Below are positions 17,390 to 25,692 of a stretch of 64,000 nt of DNA, in pieces. The first letter of the stretch is position 1; each line of letters begins with the position of its first letter. The position numbers and the translations under genes were made by a program. Source of the stretch: Actinomyces glycerinitolerans (lineage in GTDB: Bacteria; Actinomycetota; Actinomycetes; Actinomycetales; Actinomycetaceae); the NCBI RefSeq assembly GCF_900098745.1, contig NZ_FQTT01000001.1, forward strand, positions 372,001 to 436,000, in the 5' to 3' direction. The notes under the pieces were generated by a model, which saw only the letters and a program-made list of their open reading frames with translations, was not told the DNA's origin and did no database searches.

Positions 17390-18436
17390 TTGAGTGATGT
17401 GCTTACGAGGTTACTGGCACAGCGGGGGACGATCGTCCTCGACGGCGCAATGGCCACCGAATTGGAGAAGCGGGGCGTGGACACCTCCGGCCCGCTGTGG
17501 TCCGCGCTGGCCATGCGCGACGCGCCCGACGCGATCCTGGACGTGCACCGCGCCTACTTCGCCGCCGGCGCGGACGTGGCCACGACCAACACCTATCAGG
17601 CGAATCTGGACGCCTACCGGCGCGCGGGCCTGAGTCAGGCCGAGGCCGAGGACATGGTGCGGCAGGCGGTGCGGCTGGCACGCCGGGCCCGCGACGAACA
17701 TGCGGCGACCACCGGGCGCCACGGCCTGGTGGCGGGTTCGGTCGGGCCCTACGGCGCCTACCTGGCCGACGGCAGCGAGTACACCGGCGCCTACACGCAC
17801 ACGGATGAGGAGTTCCGCGCCTTCCACCGCCCGCGGCTGCGGCTGTTGACCGAGGCGGGCGTGGACGTGCTGGCCCTGGAGACGATGCCGCAGGGACCGG
17901 AGATCCACGCGCTACTGGGGCTGCTGCCCGAAGTGGCGCCGGAGGTGCCCGCGTGGCTGTCGCTGTCGGTGCGCGACGACGCCACGGCGCTGCGCGATGG
18001 GACGCTGCTCGACGACGTCGTCGCCTGGGCGGAGGCCTGCCCGCAGGTGCGCCTGCTGGGAGTCAACTGCACCCGGGTGGAGTCGGCGACGACGGCGCTG
18101 AGCCTGCTCGCCGACCTCACCAGCCTGCCGCTGGTCGTCTACCCGAACTCGGGTGAGGAGTATGACGCCGAGGCCAAGACCTGGTCCACGGGCGGCAGCA
18201 CGACCGGCGGTGGTGTCGGCACTGGTACGGGCAGCGCCGACAGCGATGCCGACGATGTCGGCTCTGGCAGCGGCACCGCCCCCGGCAGCGGCGGCGCAGG
18301 ACCCGGAGACGATCTCCTGGCCGGCGCGCTGCCCGCCTGGGAGGCACTGGGAGCCCGCGCCGTCGGCGGCTGCTGCCGCACCACGCCGGCACAGATCCAG
18401 GCGCTGACGGCCGCGGTAGGCGAGCCGGCGGCGTAG
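17390..18436 (+). CDS. mmuM: homocysteine S-methyltransferase
   Basis: A zinc enzyme that transfers methyl from S-methylmethionine (or SAM) to homocysteine to give methionine. I read it from TTG at 17390, which has GGGAGG nine bases upstream, giving 348 residues; GTG at 17399 is the alternative. The fold markers are [15 protein letters not shown] at about 15-29 and [18 protein letters not shown] at 117-133. Zinc ligands are Cys227 in GVNCTR and Cys328-Cys329 in VGGCCR. Between them, about residues 267-305, sits a Gly/Ser/Thr/Asp-rich low-complexity insert that typical homologues lack. The divergent mmuP-like gene supports the function. Confidence 0.9.
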   Translation: MSDVLTRLLAQRGTIVLDGAMATELEKRGVDTSGPLWSALAMRDAPDAILDVHRAYFAAGADVATTNTYQANLDAYRRAGLSQAEAEDMVRQAVRLARRARDEHAATTGRHGLVAGSVGPYGAYLADGSEYTGAYTHTDEEFRAFHRPRLRLLTEAGVDVLALETMPQGPEIHALLGLLPEVAPEVPAWLSLSVRDDATALRDGTLLDDVVAWAEACPQVRLLGVNCTRVESATTALSLLADLTSLPLVVYPNSGEEYDAEAKTWSTGGSTTGGGVGTGTGSADSDADDVGSGSGTAPGSGGAGPGDDLLAGALPAWEALGARAVGGCCRTTPAQIQALTAAVGEPAA

Positions 18437-18476
18437 GAGCCAGGTAACGGCGGAGGATCGCGCCCCGAGCCTTCAC

Positions 18477-18582
18477 CCTGTTGCGACACTTTGCGCCCTG
18501 CTACGACGTTTTGCACCCTGGTGTGCGGCAAATACCCGTGCACCAGGGTGCAAAAGCTCGTACCAGGGAGCGAAAGCTCGTA
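18477..18582. repeat. 106-bp direct repeat, copy 1
   Basis: It is identical to 19462-19567 except for one base. It contains 15-bp perfect inverted arms (TTTTGCACCCTGGTG and complement) and a further outer pairing of CCCTGcTACGA with TCGTAcCAGGG, so it folds into a long hairpin. The motif AAAGCTCGTACCAGGG repeats within it. The two copies flank the membrane protein gene at 18625-19377. Confidence 0.9.
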
Positions 18583-18624
18583 GCAGACAGCCGAGGCGCC
18601 GCAACGCGAAGACCCGGGTTCCCG

Positions 18625-19377
18625 CTACCGAGTGAGCTGCCGCCAGACGATCACGTACACCGCGCACAGCACGATGATGCCGAGGTAGCCCAGGAAGGCC
18701 AGCACGTGCGCCTTGCGCAGATGGTGAATGTTGGACGTGGTCTGCCCTGGGGGCGGGAGCAGCCCGACCAGGAGCGTAAACATGGCGTAGGCAGCTCCAA
18801 TGAAAAGTCCCACGGGAGGCAGCAGGGGGTCGAGTCCCATGGGCAGGACGAGCATGCAGCCAAGCGGGAGCAGGAGTGCACTCCACCCGATGCAGACGCG
18901 AGTATGCCCTTTGTCAAAGGCGTCGGCTGACAACAGCATGCAGGCAAACATCAGTGCGAGTGCCACGAGGCTGGCCGGCTTCGCGATGATGAACAGCGGC
19001 TCGCCCCGTTCGTCCCGCAATGCGTCGGCCGACGTTGCATAGGTCGTCACCACGATCGCGACGTAGATCAGCGCGACCCCAACGTAAATCAGCGCGACCC
19101 CGGCACTCGCCCGGCGAAGCCGGTACAGGCCCGTGCCGTGGCGGTTGTCGCCGCGCAGCACCCCCACTGCGAGTGCGTCGAAGCTGCTCAGGCTTCCGAC
19201 TAGCAGGCCGATCGGCAGCGCGGCGGGGTTGTGCCGGTTCAGCAGCCCACAGATGAAGCCGGCAACCAGCGGCACGCCGGACAGCGCCACGCCCGCTGCG
19301 CGTCGTTTCCCCGGCAGCAGTGCTATGCATCCGATGGCAGCCGCGACGCCGGCAACAATCAATAGGCCCGACAACAC
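18625..19377 (-). CDS. polytopic membrane protein of unknown function
   Basis: A 250-residue protein with about seven hydrophobic segments covering most of its length and no soluble domain. It begins with a strongly hydrophobic segment (MLSGLLIVAGVAAAIGCIALL). An internal duplication of seven residues (VALIYVG then VALIYVA) reflects a 21-bp tandem repeat near 19067-19105. I do not recognise the family. It is bracketed by the two 106-bp direct repeats in a region without other genes, so it may travel or be exchanged with them. Confidence 0.75.
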   Translation of the reverse strand: MLSGLLIVAGVAAAIGCIALLPGKRRAAGVALSGVPLVAGFICGLLNRHNPAALPIGLLVGSLSSFDALAVGVLRGDNRHGTGLYRLRRASAGVALIYVGVALIYVAIVVTTYATSADALRDERGEPLFIIAKPASLVALALMFACMLLSADAFDKGHTRVCIGWSALLLPLGCMLVLPMGLDPLLPPVGLFIGAAYAMFTLLVGLLPPPGQTTSNIHHLRKAHVLAFLGYLGIIVLCAVYVIVWRQLTR

Positions 19378-19461
19378 AGTGACGACTGTAGGCGATCACC
19401 CGGCAGAGCAGAGCCCGGAGAACCCGCCTTAGTGTTGAGCAGCGAGCCCGCGCCCGCGGTG

Positions 19462-19567
19462 CCTGTTGCGACACTTTGCGCCCTGCTACGACGTTTTGCA
19501 CCCTGGTGTGCGGCAAATACCCGTACACCAGGGTGCAAAAGCTCGTACCAGGGAGCGAAAGCTCGTA
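19462..19567. repeat. 106-bp direct repeat, copy 2
   Basis: Same orientation as copy 1 with one substitution (ccgtacacc for ccgtgcacc). The sequences beyond the two copies differ, which sets the repeat ends. Confidence 0.9.
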
Positions 19568-19601
19568 TGGATGCGGAACTGCTTCGTCATGGCTGGGTGC
19601 T

Positions 19602-19637
19602 AAAGCTCGTACCAGGAGGCGAAAGTTCGCAGTAGAC
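19602..19637. repeat. partial third copy of the 106-bp repeat
   Basis: About 36 bases match the right end of copy 1 (18553-18588), including its last bases AGTAGAC versus AGCAGAC, with a few changes. Copy 2 plus this fragment look like one element split by about 34 extra bases. Confidence 0.65.
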
Positions 19638-19641
19638 GCGA

Positions 19642-19685
19642 GGACACCTCACGAGCGAGCTCGTGGGTGTCCTCGTCGTCGGGGT
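19642..19685 (-). repeat. 44-bp tandem repeat, distal copy (duplicated terminator)
   Basis: It is identical to 19721-19764, with a period of 79 bases. It encloses a hairpin of 7+6 bp with one bulged T and a CGAG loop, and ends with the last few bases of the tRNA-Pro gene. It looks like a duplicated tRNA 3' end plus terminator. Confidence 0.8.
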
Positions 19686-19720
19686 ATTCGACCTGACGGC
19701 CTTGTTACCCCTTCCTCCTC

Positions 19721-19764
19721 GGACACCTCACGAGCGAGCTCGTGGGTGTCCTCGTCGTCGGGGT
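19721..19764 (-). terminator. tRNA-Pro terminator, proximal copy of the 44-bp repeat
   Basis: The hairpin GGACACC-T-CACGAG / CTCGTG-GGTGTCC lies just past the tRNA-Pro 3' end on the minus strand. The repeat overlaps the last seven bases of the tRNA gene. Confidence 0.75.
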
Positions 19765-19831
19765 GGCGGGATTTGAACCCACGATCTCCTGCACCCAAAG
19801 CAGGCGCGCTACCAAGCTGCGCCACACCCCG
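19758..19831 (-). tRNA. tRNA-Pro (anticodon TGG)
   Basis: A complete 74-base cloverleaf: acceptor CGGGGTG pairs with CACCCCG, the anticodon stem CCTGC/GCAGG encloses the loop TTTGGGT, and the T arm has GGTTCAAATCC. The discriminator is A. CCA is not encoded. Confidence 0.96.
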
Positions 19832-19882
19832 TGTAAACGCCCGCGACCGCCACCGGAGTCCGGGGCGGCCGCGCGTTCACCG

Positions 19883-19953
19883 AGCGGGTGACGGGAATCG
19901 AACCCGCGCCATCTGCTTGGAAGGCAGAGGCTCTACCATTGAGCTACACCCGC
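19883..19953 (-). tRNA. tRNA-Gly (anticodon TCC)
   Basis: A complete 71-base cloverleaf: acceptor GCGGGTG/CACCCGC, D-arm GCTCAATGGTAGAGC, anticodon loop CTTCCAA between TCTGC and GCAGA, and T loop TTCGAAT. CCA is not encoded. It lies 51 bases upstream of tRNA-Pro in the same orientation. Confidence 0.96.
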
Positions 19954-20018
19954 ATTGGACGGGCCTGGGCCCGCCGTATTGCCGGTTCGTCGCCGGCGAT
20001 GCCAGGACGGCGGCGATA

Positions 20019-20183
20019 TCAGTACTCGATGAGGCCGGTCCGGTAGGCCTTGGACAGCCGACCGGGCACCGCCACCTTGCGCCCCGCAACGGTGACCGTC
20101 TGCAGCTCGGGCAGCTTGGCCTTCCACTGCGAACGGCGATTGCGGGTGTTGCTGCGGGACATCTTCCGCTTCGGCACTGCCAT
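20019..20183 (-). CDS. rpmF: 50S ribosomal protein bL32
   Basis: A 54-residue basic protein starts at ATG 20183 with [20 protein letters not shown], the standard bL32 N-terminus. The four-Cys zinc ribbon of some L32 forms is absent (no Cys at all), so this is the zinc-free (C-minus) type. It sits just upstream of the tRNA-Gly/tRNA-Pro pair on the same strand. A zinc-binding paralogue would normally be paired with it elsewhere in the genome only if Zur regulation exists. Confidence 0.95.
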   Translation of the reverse strand: MAVPKRKMSRSNTRNRRSQWKAKLPELQTVTVAGRKVAVPGRLSKAYRTGLIEY

Positions 20184-20380
20184 GAGCCCGCTCCTCTCAA
20201 AGTCGAAGGGCCGTCCGGTCACGGACAACCCGAAGGATAGTTGACCAGGGGTCACCCTAGCGGTTCGCCCGGATTCCGTTCCAGCCCGGGCGCCCTGCCG
20301 GACGTGTGAGATCAGTCCCGTCCCGCCCACAAGTACCGTCGCACCCACGCCGCCGCGCCCGAGCGGCTATACATGACGCC

Positions 20381-21085
20381 ATGACCGCCGTGCCCGCTTC
20401 CAACGCCGACTACGCGACCGCCAACGCCGTGGTCACGCTGTCACGCGGCGAGCAGCCGGAGACCGACCTGGAGGTCAAGCGCTCCCACTTCCTGGGACGG
20501 GCCGCGCGCACCGACGACGAGGCAGCCGCCCGCGCCTTCATCGCCTCCGTCCGCTCCCGCTACCCCGACGCCCGCCACCACTGCAGCGCCTTCACCGTGT
20601 CGGTCCCCGGCGCCCAGCCCATCGAGCGTTCCAGTGACGATGGCGAACCCTCGGGCACCGCCGGCGGCCCCATGCTGGACGTCCTGCGCGGCACGGGTCT
20701 GGTCAACACCACGGTTGTGGTCACCCGCTACTTCGGCGGGACTCTGCTGGGCACCGGCGGCCTGGCCCGCGCCTACTCGCAGGCGGCCGCCGACGCGCTG
20801 AACGCCGCCTCCCGGGTGCGCCTGGCCACTCGCCACCTGTGGCAGGTGCGGGTGCCCGTCGCCGACGCCGGCCGTCTGGAGGCCCAACTGCGCGGGCAGG
20901 GCGGCCCGCAGGACATAGGGGTGGAGGACACGCAGTGGCAGGCCACCCACGCCGTCCTCACCCTGTCCACGCCCACCGCCGACGCCGAAGCGCTCGCCGA
21001 GCAGCTGGCCGCGCTGACCGGCGGAGCCGCCCATGCCGAGCCGGCCGGCAGCCGGGTGGTTGAGACTCCTCTACCCGCCGCCTGA
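20381..21085 (+). CDS. IMPACT/YigZ family protein
   Basis: A 234-residue cytoplasmic protein from ATG 20381. It has the UPF0029 core: KRSHFLGRAARTDDE near the start, then HHCSAF, SSDDGEPSGTAGGPMLD (the family hallmark), and VVVTRYFGGTLLGTGGL. A C-terminal domain of about 75 residues follows, as in YigZ/YvyE. Members bind nucleic acid or translation factors and have no settled bacterial role. It stands alone before the cysK leader region. Confidence 0.92.
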   Translation: MTAVPASNADYATANAVVTLSRGEQPETDLEVKRSHFLGRAARTDDEAAARAFIASVRSRYPDARHHCSAFTVSVPGAQPIERSSDDGEPSGTAGGPMLDVLRGTGLVNTTVVVTRYFGGTLLGTGGLARAYSQAAADALNAASRVRLATRHLWQVRVPVADAGRLEAQLRGQGGPQDIGVEDTQWQATHAVLTLSTPTADAEALAEQLAALTGGAAHAEPAGSRVVETPLPAA

Positions 21086-21273
21086 CCGGGGTCACGCAGC
21101 GACTCCAGCACCCGCCGCTGAGACGTCCTGTCCGCAGCGTGACTCCTACCGGCTCCGTCCGCCTCTGTACTGGCAGGGCGGGCCTACGGAGCGCGCTTTG
21201 ATCAACGGGACCAACGGGTACGCGCTGTGTACACGGGCAGGCGCGATGAAGCGAAGTTCACCATGCGGATGAT

Positions 21274-21304
21274 TTGACAGCCGCGCCGGCGCAGGCACTA
21301 CTGT
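21274..21304 (+). promoter_or_regulatory. predicted cysK promoter
   Basis: A perfect TTGACA (21274-21279) is followed by TACTGT (21299-21304) after 19 bases; a 17-base spacing would give ACTACT. Transcription from about 21311 would give a 300-base leader containing two Cys-rich short ORFs. Confidence 0.6.
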
Positions 21305-21384
21305 GGTTTCAGCGGATCACGGCGCCCGCTCGGCGCCGGTGAAGCTCCGCAGGTTTTGGCAGCACCAGGTAAGAGGAGGACCCC

Positions 21385-21441
21385 ATGACGGTCGGTAACG
21401 TCATGTGCGCGATGTCCTTCTGCTGCTGCCAGTGTCGATAG
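21385..21441 (+). CDS. Cys-rich leader peptide 1 (cysteine attenuator uORF)
   Basis: An 18-codon ORF encoding MTVGNVMCAMSFCCCQCR begins five bases after a strong GAGGAGGA ribosome-binding site. It has five Cys codons, four of them in the last six residues, ending in a CCCQC cluster just before the stop. Poly-Cys leader peptides upstream of sulfur genes are known in mycobacteria and other actinobacteria, where slow decoding of Cys codons at low cysteine opens the downstream ribosome-binding site. Its place 175 bases ahead of cysK fits that role. It is too short for normal gene callers. Confidence 0.85.
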   Translation: MTVGNVMCAMSFCCCQCR

Positions 21442-21452
21442 AGCGCCTGGCC

Positions 21453-21503
21453 ATGACACTGTGCGCGCGTTGCTGCGCGCATGCCCGGCGCTCGGGCGCG
21501 TGA
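21453..21503 (+). CDS. possible Cys-rich leader peptide 2
   Basis: A second short ORF, MTLCARCCAHARRSGA, starts 11 bases after the stop of leader 1 and has three Cys codons in its first eight. It has only a weak ribosome-binding site, so it would need reinitiation by ribosomes leaving leader 1. It overlaps two GC-rich hairpins (TGCGCGC/GCGCGCA and GGCGCT/AGCGCC). It may be a coding element or simply part of the attenuator structure. Confidence 0.45.
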   Translation: MTLCARCCAHARRSGA

Positions 21504-21616
21504 AGCGCCCCTCCCCCACAAACGTTCAAACGCCCTCCAGGCTCTGGGTGTACCCGTATTCGCTAATCGCCCCTGCCGGAGCGGCGCCCCGCACTTTCAA
21601 GACTTAAGGAACAGCC

Positions 21617-22546
21617 ATGACATACGCCAACAACATCACCGAGCTGGTCGGCTCCACTCCCCTGGTCCGCATCAACCGCGTCACCGACGGCGCCCCCGCA
21701 ACCGTCCTGGCCAAGGTCGAGGCCTTTGAGCCCGCCAGCAGCGTCAAGGACCGCATCGCCCTGGCGATCGTCCGAGCTGCCGAGGCCTCCGGCGACCTCA
21801 AGCCCGGCGGCACCATCATCGAGGCCACCTCCGGCAACACCGGCGTCGGCCTGGCCATGGTCGGCGCCGCGCTCGGCTACCGGGTGATCATCACCATGCC
21901 GGAGACCATGTCCAAGGAGCGTCGCGCCATCATGCGCGCCTTCGGCGCCGAGCTGGTACTCACCACCGAGGGCGGTGTCGCCGGGGCCGTCAAGCGCGCC
22001 GAGGAGCTCCAGGCCGCCACCCCCAACTCCGTGCTCGCCTCCCAGTTCACCAACCCCGCCAACCCGCGCATTCACCGGGAGACCACCGCACAGGAGATTC
22101 TGGCGGCCACCGACTCCAAGGTCGACGCCTTCGTGGCCGGCATCGGCACCGGTGGCACCCTGACCGGCGTGGGTCAGGTCCTGCGGGAGCAGATCCCGGG
22201 TGTGAAGATCTTCGGTGTGGAGCCCGCCGAGTCCCCGCTGCTGAGCGAGGGCAAGGCCGCGCCGCACAAGATCCAGGGCATCGGCCCCAACGTGGTCCCC
22301 GAGGTGCTCGACCAGTCCATCTGGGATGAGCTGCTGCACATCGAGTCCGACACCGCGCTGGACTACGCCCGCCGTGCCGCCGCCGAGGAGGGACTGCTGG
22401 TGGGTATCTCCTCCGGTGCGGCCCTGGCCGCCGCCTCGCAGATCGCGCAGCGCCCGGAGTTCGAGGGCAAGACGATCGTCACCGTCCTGCCGGACACCGG
22501 TGAGCGTTACCTGTCGACGCCGTTGTACGCCGAGTACCTGAACTGA
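21617..22546 (+). CDS. cysK: cysteine synthase A (O-acetylserine sulfhydrylase)
   Basis: A 309-residue PLP enzyme that makes cysteine from O-acetylserine and sulfide. The PLP lysine lies in ASSVKDRIALAI (about residue 44), the phosphate loop is GIGTGGTLTGVG, and the substrate-binding segment is TSGNTG. The length is normal for CysK. The ribosome-binding site AAGGAA lies before the ATG. The long leader with Cys-rich uORFs suggests control by cysteine supply. cysE follows 254 bases downstream past a strong hairpin. Confidence 0.97.
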   Translation: MTYANNITELVGSTPLVRINRVTDGAPATVLAKVEAFEPASSVKDRIALAIVRAAEASGDLKPGGTIIEATSGNTGVGLAMVGAALGYRVIITMPETMSKERRAIMRAFGAELVLTTEGGVAGAVKRAEELQAATPNSVLASQFTNPANPRIHRETTAQEILAATDSKVDAFVAGIGTGGTLTGVGQVLREQIPGVKIFGVEPAESPLLSEGKAAPHKIQGIGPNVVPEVLDQSIWDELLHIESDTALDYARRAAAEEGLLVGISSGAALAAASQIAQRPEFEGKTIVTVLPDTGERYLSTPLYAEYLN

Positions 22547-22562
22547 GTACCTGAGCCTGCAA

Positions 22563-22601
22563 GTCGGCGGGCGGCCACGACGTCAACGGCCGCCCGCCGA
22601 C
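22563..22601 (+). terminator. hairpin after cysK
   Basis: A perfect 14-bp stem (GTCGGCGGGCGGCC) with an 11-base loop lies 17 bases after the cysK stop. It suggests that cysE has at least partial separate transcription. Confidence 0.75.
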
Positions 22602-22800
22602 CCGCCTTCGGTCATGTCCGGCAGCGGATTCGGATACGGTCCGGCGTCGGTGGCGGTGCCCGGGAACAGGGATGCCGCCACCGACGTTGTCCGGACGGAT
22701 CATCGCAGGTGAGACGTCCTTCGTGGCGCTGCCGAGGTCCTCCAGCCCCGATGTCCCTCTCTGTTGTCCAGCCTCATCAGGCCGTTGTCCAAGGAGCACC

Positions 22801-23376
22801 ATGCAGAAGCCCAGCCGGTCGTTCATCGAGATCGCCAAGGAGGATCTGGCGACCGCACGACGCCGTGACCCCGCGGCACGCTCGAACCTCGAAGTGGCCC
22901 TGCTGTACCCGGGCGTGCACGCGCTGTGGGCACACCGCGCCGCCCACCGCCTGTGGCAGGGCGGCCACTACTTCGCGGCGCGTGCGCTGTCCCAGGCGGC
23001 CCGCGCCGCCACCGGAATCGAGATTCACCCGGCCGCCAAGATCGGTGAACGCTTCTTCATCGACCACGGCATGGGCGTGGTGATCGGAGAGACCGCTGAG
23101 GTCGGCGACGACGTGCTCATGTTCCACGGCGTCACGCTCGGTGGAGTATCCATGAACCCGGGTAAGCGCCACCCCACCATCGGTAACAACGTGCAGATCG
23201 GGGCGGGCGCCAAGGTGCTGGGGCCGGTGACCGTGGAGGACGGCGCGAAGATCGGCGCCAATGCCGTGCTGGTCAAGAACCTGCCCGCCGATCACGTCGG
23301 CGTGGGAGTGCCGGCGCGGGCCCGCGACCCGCGCACCGACCCCGAGCTGATGCTCGACCCGACCATCTACATCTGA
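22801..23376 (+). CDS. cysE: serine O-acetyltransferase
   Basis: A 191-residue enzyme that acetylates serine to supply O-acetylserine to CysK, read from ATG 22801. After a helical N-terminus come left-handed beta-helix hexapeptide repeats, with [26 protein letters not shown] carrying the catalytic His, and [28 protein letters not shown]. It is the short EpsC-type form lacking the long N-terminal domain of E. coli CysE. The C-terminal Ile is the residue that docks into CysK to form the cysteine synthase complex, and it is present (end TIYI). Confidence 0.95.
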   Translation: MQKPSRSFIEIAKEDLATARRRDPAARSNLEVALLYPGVHALWAHRAAHRLWQGGHYFAARALSQAARAATGIEIHPAAKIGERFFIDHGMGVVIGETAEVGDDVLMFHGVTLGGVSMNPGKRHPTIGNNVQIGAGAKVLGPVTVEDGAKIGANAVLVKNLPADHVGVGVPARARDPRTDPELMLDPTIYI

Positions 23377-23480
23377 CCGCCGGACGACGGCCTGCCCGAC
23401 GACGGCGGGGCGCCGGTCCGCTTTGATGCCACCCCGCGGCCGGCTGGCTTATGCCCGTCGGTTGCGGGGCGGAGTCGTCG

Positions 23481-24065
23481 TCAGTGCTGGTAGACGATGC
23501 CGCGCTTGACCGCCTCGACGGCGTCGTCGCCCAGGAAGTGGCGCACGATCTCCAGGCCGAGCTCGATGGCGGTGCCCATGCCGCGGCTGGTGATCAGTTC
23601 GCCGTCGACAACGACCGCGGCCTCGCTGGTGCGGGCGCCGTGCTCCGCCAGAACCTTCATGAAGTTCGGGTTGGAGGTGGCGTCACGCCCCTGAAGCAGC
23701 CCCAGTTCGGCCAGGATCGACGGGGCGGCGCAGATGGCGGCCACGGGCCCGCCGGAGCGCATACGGGCGGTGACCTCGGCGGTGACGGTCGGGTCGGCCT
23801 TGAGGTTGGGCGTGCCGGGGATGCCGCCGGGCAGGAACACCAGGTCGTAGTCCGCCAGGTCCACCTCCGCCAGCAGTGCGTCGCAGGTGAGCACCACCTG
23901 GTGGGAGGAGGTGACGGTGAGCGAGTCGCCGACGGCCACCAGGTCGGCGCGGATGCCCGCGCGGAACAGCACATCGACCACCGCGAGCGCCTCCACCTCC
24001 TCCAGGCCCGCGGCGATCAGGACGGCGACCTTCTTGTCGGTGGCAAGCTTGCCGGGTGTGGGCAT
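23481..24065 (-). CDS. DJ-1/PfpI superfamily protein
   Basis: A 194-residue single-domain protein of the DJ-1/YajL group. It has KKVAVLIAAGLEEVEALAVVDVL with the conserved Glu, FLPGGIPGTPNLKAD, and the nucleophile elbow VAAICAAPSILAE holding the reactive Cys. DJ-1-like proteins act in oxidative or carbonyl stress, and their claimed deglycase activity is debated. It stands between cysE (convergent) and the alpha-amylase gene, from which it is 53 bases downstream on the same strand. Confidence 0.92.
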   Translation of the reverse strand: MPTPGKLATDKKVAVLIAAGLEEVEALAVVDVLFRAGIRADLVAVGDSLTVTSSHQVVLTCDALLAEVDLADYDLVFLPGGIPGTPNLKADPTVTAEVTARMRSGGPVAAICAAPSILAELGLLQGRDATSNPNFMKVLAEHGARTSEAAVVVDGELITSRGMGTAIELGLEIVRHFLGDDAVEAVKRGIVYQH

Positions 24066-24117
24066 GGTTCCTCCTTGAGTGCGGTTGAGCGCGATGCGGC
24101 GGCGTCGGGCCGCGTCT

Positions 24118-25635
24118 TCAGCGTACGCGGACCAGCCGGGTCATGCCGCGGTCGATGATCGGGCGGGCGGAGGCGGGCACGTACACCGACAGCCCCGTCT
24201 CACTGACGGAGAACTCGGCGCTGCCGTCGCCGCCGATGGTGACCGCCCCGTGGCCGCCGATCGCGCAGATCCACCGCTCCCCCGCGTGTCGGGCGCCGAC
24301 GTACAGGCGCTTGCTGGCGGCCACACCGGTGGACAGGACGACGGCGAGCCCGGAGCCGGGGTGGGCGTCGTCGCCCTCGCGGGCGAAGCCGACCAGGTCG
24401 GCGGCGTTGAAGACGTCGTGCTGCGGGCCATAGGCGAGGCTGCGGCGCAGCCGCATGAGCAGGGGCAGTTCAAGGCAGGCGGACAGATCACCGGTTTCGG
24501 GGGTGCCGAACAGGTCGCCCCAGAACACGCAGGGGGTGCCGGCCTCCCGCAGCAGGATCAGCGCGTAGGCGGCGGGCTTGAAGCCGGGTTCGACGAATGA
24601 CTGCAGGGACTGGCCGGGCTGGGTGTCGTGGTTCTCTACGAAGGTGATGGCGTGATCGGGGTCGGCCTCCACCAGGGTGCGTTCGAAGATCTTCGACAGG
24701 TCGAAGCGGTCCTTGAAGGAGGCGTGGTACAGCCGGTAGTGCAGCGGGGTGTCGAACATGCTCATGATCGGCTCCTCGCCCAGGTAGGCGCACAGCTCCT
24801 CGGCATCGCGGGACCAGAACTCGCCGACGGCGGGGACCTCCCGCCCGGTGGCCTCGCGCAGCGCGGGCAGCCAGCGGCGGTAGAACTCGCGGCTCATGTG
24901 CTTGAGCGCATCCAGCCGCACGCCGTCGACGCCGGTGGTCTCCAGGTACCAGCGCCCCCAGCTGATCAGTTCGTCGGATACGCGCGGGTTGTTGAGGTCG
25001 ACGTCCGCACCCATGAGGTAGTCGAAGTTCCCCCGCTCATCGGTGACGTCCTCGTTCCACTCCTTGCCCTCGAACAGCCACACACTGTTGCGGCGGGTGC
25101 GCTCGTCCCAGTCGGTGCCCAGGAAGCAGGTGTGGTCCCAGGTGAAGTCGGAGTAGGTGCCGTGGCGACCGGGGAAGGTGAAGCGGGTCCAGGTGGTGAT
25201 GGTGGTCGGGTCGGCGATGGGCTTGCGGCGGTCGGCGCCGTCGACCTCGGTGGCGCGAACCTCCTCGGTGCCGTCGGCGCCCATCCGGTGGTTCAGGACG
25301 ATGTCCGCCAGCACGGTCATGCCGGCGGCCCGCAGGGCGGCGACGGCGGCGACGTACTCGTCCTTGGTGCCGTACTTGGTGGGGATGGTGCCCTTCTGGT
25401 CGAACTCGCCCAGGTCGTAGGTGTCGTAGACGCCATAACCGACGTCGTTGACGCCCTCCTGGCCCTTATAGGCGGGCGGCAGCCAGATGGCGGTGACGCC
25501 GGAGTCGGCGATGAGGGAGGCATTGTCCGCGAGGAAGCGCCAGTGGCTGGAGTCGGCGGCCATGTCCCAGGCGAATCCCTGCAGCATGATCGGGTTCTCG
25601 CGCCCGCCGAAGCCGATGGTCGTGCTGTCACTCAC
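24118..25635 (-). CDS. cytoplasmic alpha-amylase, GH13
   Basis: A 505-residue glycoside hydrolase family 13 enzyme without a signal peptide, so it probably degrades internal maltodextrin or glycogen. Start motifs MLQGFAWDM and VTAIWLPPAYKG match the bacterial cytoplasmic GH13_5 type. Conserved regions: VLNHRMGADG, catalytic Asp in GVRLDALKHM, catalytic Glu in VGEFWSRD, and FVENHDTQPGQ with the third acidic residue. The C-terminal beta domain is complete. The gene starts 107 bases downstream of the MacB-like ABC gene's stop on the same strand. Confidence 0.93.
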   Translation of the reverse strand: MSDSTTIGFGGRENPIMLQGFAWDMAADSSHWRFLADNASLIADSGVTAIWLPPAYKGQEGVNDVGYGVYDTYDLGEFDQKGTIPTKYGTKDEYVAAVAALRAAGMTVLADIVLNHRMGADGTEEVRATEVDGADRRKPIADPTTITTWTRFTFPGRHGTYSDFTWDHTCFLGTDWDERTRRNSVWLFEGKEWNEDVTDERGNFDYLMGADVDLNNPRVSDELISWGRWYLETTGVDGVRLDALKHMSREFYRRWLPALREATGREVPAVGEFWSRDAEELCAYLGEEPIMSMFDTPLHYRLYHASFKDRFDLSKIFERTLVEADPDHAITFVENHDTQPGQSLQSFVEPGFKPAAYALILLREAGTPCVFWGDLFGTPETGDLSACLELPLLMRLRRSLAYGPQHDVFNAADLVGFAREGDDAHPGSGLAVVLSTGVAASKRLYVGARHAGERWICAIGGHGAVTIGGDGSAEFSVSETGLSVYVPASARPIIDRGMTRLVRVR

Positions 25636-25692
25636 AGGGGCAGCCTACCGGAGGGCTGTACCGGTCATCGTCGGCGCTACGCGCAATGGACT

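Noticed and set aside
19642..19764. attL/attR of an integrated element at tRNA-Pro
   Set aside because: The two 44-bp copies are only 79 bases apart with nothing between them, and no integrase is in the window; a scar is possible but not shown.
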